Positions 6,287-9,233 of a stretch of 9,233 nucleotides of DNA are shown piece by piece. Where the stretch lies: contig CAUDZT010000077.1 of NCBI GenBank assembly GCA_958453935.1, positions 1-9,233 on the forward strand, written 5' to 3'. The first letter of the stretch is position 1, and each line of letters opens with the position of its first letter. Position numbers and translations under genes: made by a program. This DNA comes from an uncultured Collinsella sp. (GTDB taxonomy: Bacteria; Actinomycetota; Coriobacteriia; Coriobacteriales; Coriobacteriaceae). Under the pieces are notes generated by a model, which saw only the letters and a program-made list of their open reading frames with translations, was not told where the DNA came from and did no database searches.

Positions 6287-6602
6287 GCTCGCCAAATGGG
6301 TCGCCAAATACGTCACCAAATTTCGAGTTTTTTGATCTTCTGGGATGTTTCTCAGTAGCCATCCGAGAAAACTCTCATCTTCTCTGTTTGCATACACATA
6401 TCTTTCAAGGATTCGTGCCGCGGTTACATGGGGCTCGGCAAGGCACGACCGCAACATGTTGGTCAAGCATAATCTTTTGGATTCTTTTGGCGTGAGCGGC
6501 TTGGTTTTGGTAGGATTTGTCAGCGGCTTGACTAAGGGGGTTTTATAACTGCCATGCAGGTAGCCGTGTTGGTAACGTTTTACCGACTTGCCAAGAACCC
6601 CT
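6263..6602 (-). pseudogene. Possible decayed reading frame, unrecognised
   Basis: One minus-strand frame stays open for about 113 codons, from a stop next to 6603 to a TAA inside the tRNA-Val terminator. Its composition is protein-like: a lysine- and proline-rich part (KTPLVKPLTNPTKTKPLT), then a helical-looking part containing AARILERYVYANREDES. There is no good start codon or ribosome binding site, and the base composition is clearly more AT-rich than that of the real genes around it. A second frame holds a short piece reading SKFGDVFGDPFGE over the tandem repeat. A worn remnant of a mobile element beside the tRNA is one reading; chance is another. I do not recognise a family. Confidence 0.25.
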
Positions 6603-6649
6603 CATAATTAATGCGTCTGCAAAATGACCAATTGCTTTGACCTGCTGAA
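6287..6649. other. AT-rich gene-poor stretch after tRNA-Val
   Basis: Base composition drops well below that of the genes on either side. No convincing + strand gene is seen. The stretch holds the 12-bp tandem repeat (6289-6321), the possible minus-strand remnant, a repeated AGCGGCTTG (6496-6504, 6523-6531), and a small inverted repeat GGTAA-cgtt-TTACC (6571-6584). It ends at the regulatory region of nrdD. Confidence 0.55.
6289..6321. repeat. Three tandem copies of a 12-bp unit
   Basis: TCGCCAAAT (6289-6297), TCGCCAAAT (6301-6309) and TCACCAAAT (6313-6321) recur with an exact 12-bp period just after the tRNA-Val terminator. The last copy continues as CACCAAATTTCG (6314-6325), which resembles the tRNA-Val 3' end and its flank, CACCAAATGTTCG (6238-6250), with one base missing. 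On the minus strand the unit keeps frame and gives a four-residue repeat in either of two frames. Confidence 0.6.
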
Positions 6650-6665
6650 ACACTATATGTTGTGT
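6650..6665. promoter_or_regulatory. NrdR box 1
   Basis: ACACTATATGTTGTGT matches the known NrdR consensus (acaCwATATAtwGtgt) at 15 of 16 positions, and the dyad extends to AAACAC...GTGTTT (6648-6667). NrdR is the zinc-finger/ATP-cone repressor that senses ATP and dATP and controls ribonucleotide reductase genes. It abuts the -35 of the putative nrdD promoter. The nrdR gene itself is not in the window. Confidence 0.85.
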
Positions 6666-6695
6666 TTGAACTAAAAAAAGAATACAGGATATAGA
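6666..6695 (+). promoter_or_regulatory. Putative nrdD promoter
   Basis: A -35 TTGAAC (6666-6671) and -10 TATAGA (6690-6695) are 18 nt apart. They lie between and within the two NrdR boxes, so bound NrdR would block RNA polymerase. Transcription would start near 6702, giving a leader of about 220 nt. It lacks the A/T palindrome of the tRNA promoters. Confidence 0.6.
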
Positions 6696-6697
6696 TG
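6682..6697. promoter_or_regulatory. NrdR box 2 (degenerate)
   Basis: ATACAGGATATAGATG matches the NrdR consensus at about 10 of 16 positions. It starts 32 bp after box 1, leaving a 16-bp gap. NrdR boxes usually occur in pairs about three helical turns apart, and this spacing is the main support. It overlaps the putative -10. Confidence 0.65.
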
Positions 6698-6701
6698 CCT
6701 C

Positions 6702-6922
6702 TTTGTCGTATGATAGATGGCGGACAGAGAACGAGGACCTTATTTGCCCCATTTGGATAGATCTTTGAGCCGCTTGATCGGCCGCGAGGATTGTCCGCAT
6801 GAGGACCTATGGTTTATCGAGAACACAGATTGCGCGACGGCGCCGCAAGACAGGGGCAAGCCCTGCCGGGCATCGTTTGGCTCTGAAGCGCAATGAGACT
6901 ACGACGCGAAAGAGGCAAGAGG
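6702..6922 (+). other. Long structured leader of nrdD
   Basis: This is unusually long for an nrdD leader. It contains GCGGACA (6720-6726) complementary to TGTCCGC (6792-6798), the direct repeat GAGGACCT (6733-6740 and 6801-6808), a small hairpin CAGGG-gcaag-CCCTG (6851-6865), and a 54-codon out-of-frame reading frame from ATG 6799 (binding site GAGGA at 6786-6790, 8 nt spacing) to a stop at 6961-6963 that overlaps the nrdD start. That arginine-rich product is not recognisable. No known riboswitch was identified. Confidence 0.45.
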
Positions 6923-9145
6923 ATGAAGATCATCAAGCGCAGCGGCACCGAGGTTGTCTTTGACATCGATAAGATCGTCAATGCGATTCGCGCCGCAAAC
7001 TTGGAGGTCGAGGAGAGCTCTCGTCTAACCGACCGCCAGGTGGTTTATGCGGCGCAAAACGTCGCCGAGGCATGCGAGAACGCGGGCCACACCGTTTCGG
7101 TCGAGGAGATCCAGGATTTGGTCGAGGACGAGATCATGCGTCTCGACTGCTACGAGGTCGCCCGCCACTACATCATCTATCGCTATGTTCAGAGCCTGAA
7201 GCGCCAGAAGAACACGACCGATGACAAGATCCTGTCGTTGATCGAGTGCAATAACGAAGAGGTCAAGCAGGAGAACTCTAACAAGAACCCGACCGTCAAC
7301 TCCGTTCAGCGCGACTACATGGCCGGCGAGATTTCCAAGGACCTGACTCAGCGCGTGCTGCTGCCCCAGGAGATCGTGGATGCCCACAACGAGGGCCTGA
7401 TCCACTTCCACGATTCCGACTACTTTGCCCAGCACATGCATAACTGCGACCTGGTGAACCTGGAGGATATGCTTCAGAACGGCACCGTTATCTCGGGCAC
7501 GCTGATCGAGAAGCCGCATAGCTTCTCGACCGCTTGCAACATCGCGACGCAGATCATCGCCCAGGTTGCTTCCTCCCAGTACGGCGGCCAGTCTATTTCG
7601 CTGACCCATCTTGCCCCGTTTGTTGAGGTGAGCCGTCAAAAGATTCGCGGCGAGGTCGCTCGCGAGCTTGAGGAGCTCGGTGTTTCGGCATCTGCCGAAA
7701 AGGTCCGTGAGGTCGTTGAGGACCGTCTGCGCGATGAGATCCGTCGCGGCGTCCAGACGATTCAGTATCAGGTCGTGACCCTTATGACCACCAATGGCCA
7801 GGCGCCGTTCGTGACGGTCTTTATGTATCTCAATGAGGCCCGTACGCCCCAGGAGAAGCACGACCTTGCCATGATCGTGGAGGAGACGCTTCGTCAACGC
7901 TATGAGGGCGTTAAGAACGAAGCCGGTGTGTGGATTACCCCGGCATTCCCCAAGCTTATCTATGTACTCGAGGACGATAACGTTCACGAGAATTCCCCGT
8001 ACTTCTACCTGACCCAGCTTGCTGCCAAGTGCACCGCCAAGCGCATGGTGCCCGACTACATCTCCGAGAAGAAGATGCGCGAGCTCAAGCTGTCGAAGGG
8101 CGAGACCGCCGGCAACGGCGATTGCTACACCTGCATGGGTTGTCGCAGTTTCCTGACGCCCGACCGCTCGGGCAACGGCTTTAACAATGTCGCCAACGCG
8201 CTGAACTATGACCCGACCAAACCTAAGTACTATGGCCGCTTTAACCAGGGCGTTGTGACCATCAACCTGCCCGATGTCGCGCTGAGCTCGCATCAGGACA
8301 TGGACAAGTTCTGGAAGATCTTCGACGAGCGCCTTGAGCTGTGCCACCGTGCTCTGCTGTGCCGTCATGAGCGCCTGATGGGCACGCTTTCTGACGCTGC
8401 ACCGATTTTGTGGCAGTACGGCGCCCTCGCTCGTCTGAAGAAGGGCGAGACGATCGACAAGCTGCTCGTGGGCGGATACTCTACCATCAGCCTGGGCTAT
8501 GCTGGCCTGTATGAGTGCGTCAAGTACATGACGGGCCACAGCCACACCGAGAAGGAAGGCACGCCGTTTGCCATGGCCGTCATGCAGCGCATGAACGACA
8601 AGTGCGCCGAGTGGAAGGCTGCGAGCGACATCGATTTCTCGCTGTACGGTACGCCGTTGGAGTCGACGACCTACAAGTTCGCCAAGTGCCTGCAGCGTCG
8701 TTTTGGCATTATCCCGGGCGTGACGGACAAGGGCTACATTACCAACAGCTATCACGTCCACGTGTCCGAGGAGATCGATGCCTTCGATAAGCTTAAGTTT
8801 GAGGGCATGTTCCAGCAGCTTTCGCCGGGCGGTGCTATCTCTTACGTTGAGGTTCCCAACATGCAGGACAACCTCAAGGCTGTCATTCGCGTGATGCAGT
8901 ACATCTACGACAACATCATGTACGCCGAGCTCAACACCAAGAGCGACTACTGCCAGGTGTGCGGCTACGATGGCGAGATCAAGATTGTTGAGGATGACGG
9001 CAAGCTGGTGTGGGAGTGCCCCAACTGCGGCAACCGCGACCAGGAGAAGATGAATGTCGCCCGTCGCACGTGCGGCTACATCGGTACCCAGTTCTGGAAC
9101 CAGGGTCGAACCGAGGAGATCCGCGACCGCGTGCTGCATCTCTAA
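6923..9145 (+). CDS. nrdD: Anaerobic (class III) ribonucleoside-triphosphate reductase
   Basis: This 740-residue enzyme reduces ribonucleoside triphosphates to deoxyribonucleotides through a glycyl radical made by the activase NrdG, and works only without oxygen. An N-terminal ATP-cone (about 1-90, MKIIKRSGTEVVFD...) is the dATP/ATP activity switch. MHNCDL carries the likely thiyl cysteine C175. DCYTCMGCRSFL holds C401, C404 and C407; the MGCR cysteine is the second active-site cysteine in the family. C677, C680, C699 and C702 form the zinc site. RTCGYIG carries the radical glycine G721, 20 residues from the end. The length is typical. ATG 6923 is chosen because AAAGAGG (6909-6915) lies 7 nt before it and the ATP-cone begins there; ATG 6893 would add ten arginine-rich residues. 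Paired NrdR boxes upstream suggest repression. Tandem stops TAA TAG end it. No nrdG is seen in the remaining 88 bases. Codon use is strongly biased, as in a highly expressed gene. Confidence 0.97.
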   Translation: MKIIKRSGTEVVFDIDKIVNAIRAANLEVEESSRLTDRQVVYAAQNVAEACENAGHTVSVEEIQDLVEDEIMRLDCYEVARHYIIYRYVQSLKRQKNTTDDKILSLIECNNEEVKQENSNKNPTVNSVQRDYMAGEISKDLTQRVLLPQEIVDAHNEGLIHFHDSDYFAQHMHNCDLVNLEDMLQNGTVISGTLIEKPHSFSTACNIATQIIAQVASSQYGGQSISLTHLAPFVEVSRQKIRGEVARELEELGVSASAEKVREVVEDRLRDEIRRGVQTIQYQVVTLMTTNGQAPFVTVFMYLNEARTPQEKHDLAMIVEETLRQRYEGVKNEAGVWITPAFPKLIYVLEDDNVHENSPYFYLTQLAAKCTAKRMVPDYISEKKMRELKLSKGETAGNGDCYTCMGCRSFLTPDRSGNGFNNVANALNYDPTKPKYYGRFNQGVVTINLPDVALSSHQDMDKFWKIFDERLELCHRALLCRHERLMGTLSDAAPILWQYGALARLKKGETIDKLLVGGYSTISLGYAGLYECVKYMTGHSHTEKEGTPFAMAVMQRMNDKCAEWKAASDIDFSLYGTPLESTTYKFAKCLQRRFGIIPGVTDKGYITNSYHVHVSEEIDAFDKLKFEGMFQQLSPGGAISYVEVPNMQDNLKAVIRVMQYIYDNIMYAELNTKSDYCQVCGYDGEIKIVEDDGKLVWECPNCGNRDQEKMNVARRTCGYIGTQFWNQGRTEEIRDRVLHL

Positions 9146-9233
9146 TAGTCATCCCAGGCCGCCCCGTAGCGAGGCCCCGGACCTTTACTCGCTATTTCGG
9201 ACAGTCCTGGCTCACGATGGAGGCGCCACTGGC

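Noticed and set aside
6720..6798. Degenerate tRNA-Gly in the nrdD leader
   Set aside because: Only the two acceptor-like 7-mers match. There is no D arm, anticodon arm or T arm between them.
6543..6800. An 85-codon minus-strand gene
   Set aside because: It crosses the NrdR boxes and promoter, lacks a binding site and resembles no family I know.
7025..9139. A 704-codon open frame antisense to nrdD
   Set aside because: It mirrors the strong codon bias of nrdD. The + strand protein has every family motif, and the antisense product is a low-complexity L/V/H/D-rich text with no recognisable domain.
9146..9233. Start of nrdG after nrdD
   Set aside because: The last 88 bases contain no glycyl-radical-activase motif. 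An ATG at 9218 has no binding site and too little sequence follows to judge.
1..9233. CRISPR array, insertion sequence, toxin-antitoxin or defence genes
   Set aside because: No regularly spaced repeats, transposase motifs or recognised defence domains were found on either strand.

Overview
The window looks like chromosome from a strictly anaerobic, moderately GC-rich Actinomycetota of the class Coriobacteriia. A Collinsella-like gut bacterium is my best guess. The reasons are the oxygen-sensitive class III ribonucleotide reductase, the actinobacterial style of the GH13 glucosidase, the codon use, and a repeated promoter style. No search was run, so the genus is an inference.

Layout, all on the + strand. 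(1) 1-376 has no gene: a small hairpin, a 125-bp imperfect palindrome (108-232) and a tRNA promoter. (2) tRNA-Leu(GAG), 377-466, has a UUCG-capped terminator at 478-499. (3) A two-gene partner-switching module follows: a PAS-GAF-PP2C (SpoIIE/RsbU-type) phosphatase, 526-2871, and a protein joining an anti-sigma-antagonist STAS domain to an RsbW/SpoIIAB-type kinase domain, 2950-3696. (4) tRNA-Gly(GCC), 3802-3877, has its own promoter and terminator and is followed by a second long palindrome (3924-4023). (5) A cytosolic GH13 alpha-glucosidase lies at 4213-5946. (6) An identical second tRNA-Gly(GCC), 6089-6164, is joined to tRNA-Val(GAC), 6168-6242, ahead of a strong terminator. (7) 6287-6649 is AT-rich, without a convincing gene, and holds a 12-bp tandem repeat and a possible decayed minus-strand reading frame. 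(8) An NrdR-type operator pair and promoter (6650-6697) and a leader of about 220 nt precede nrdD, 6923-9145. The last 88 bases hold nothing I can name.

How the genes work together: the phosphatase probably senses a signal through PAS/GAF domains and dephosphorylates the conserved serine of the STAS domain next door, whose fused kinase domain would rephosphorylate it. No sigma factor gene is present, so the output is unknown. The glucosidase would hydrolyse imported alpha-glucosides. NrdD makes deoxyribonucleotides without oxygen, and NrdR boxes are a recognised way of tying its expression to nucleotide pools.

The points most worth a second look are the STAS-kinase fusion beside a phosphatase with no sigma factor, two long palindromes of similar design, an A/T palindrome placed identically before the -35 of all three tRNA promoters, and the glucosidase gene lying between two identical tRNA-Gly copies. 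I found no CRISPR array, insertion sequence or clear defence system.
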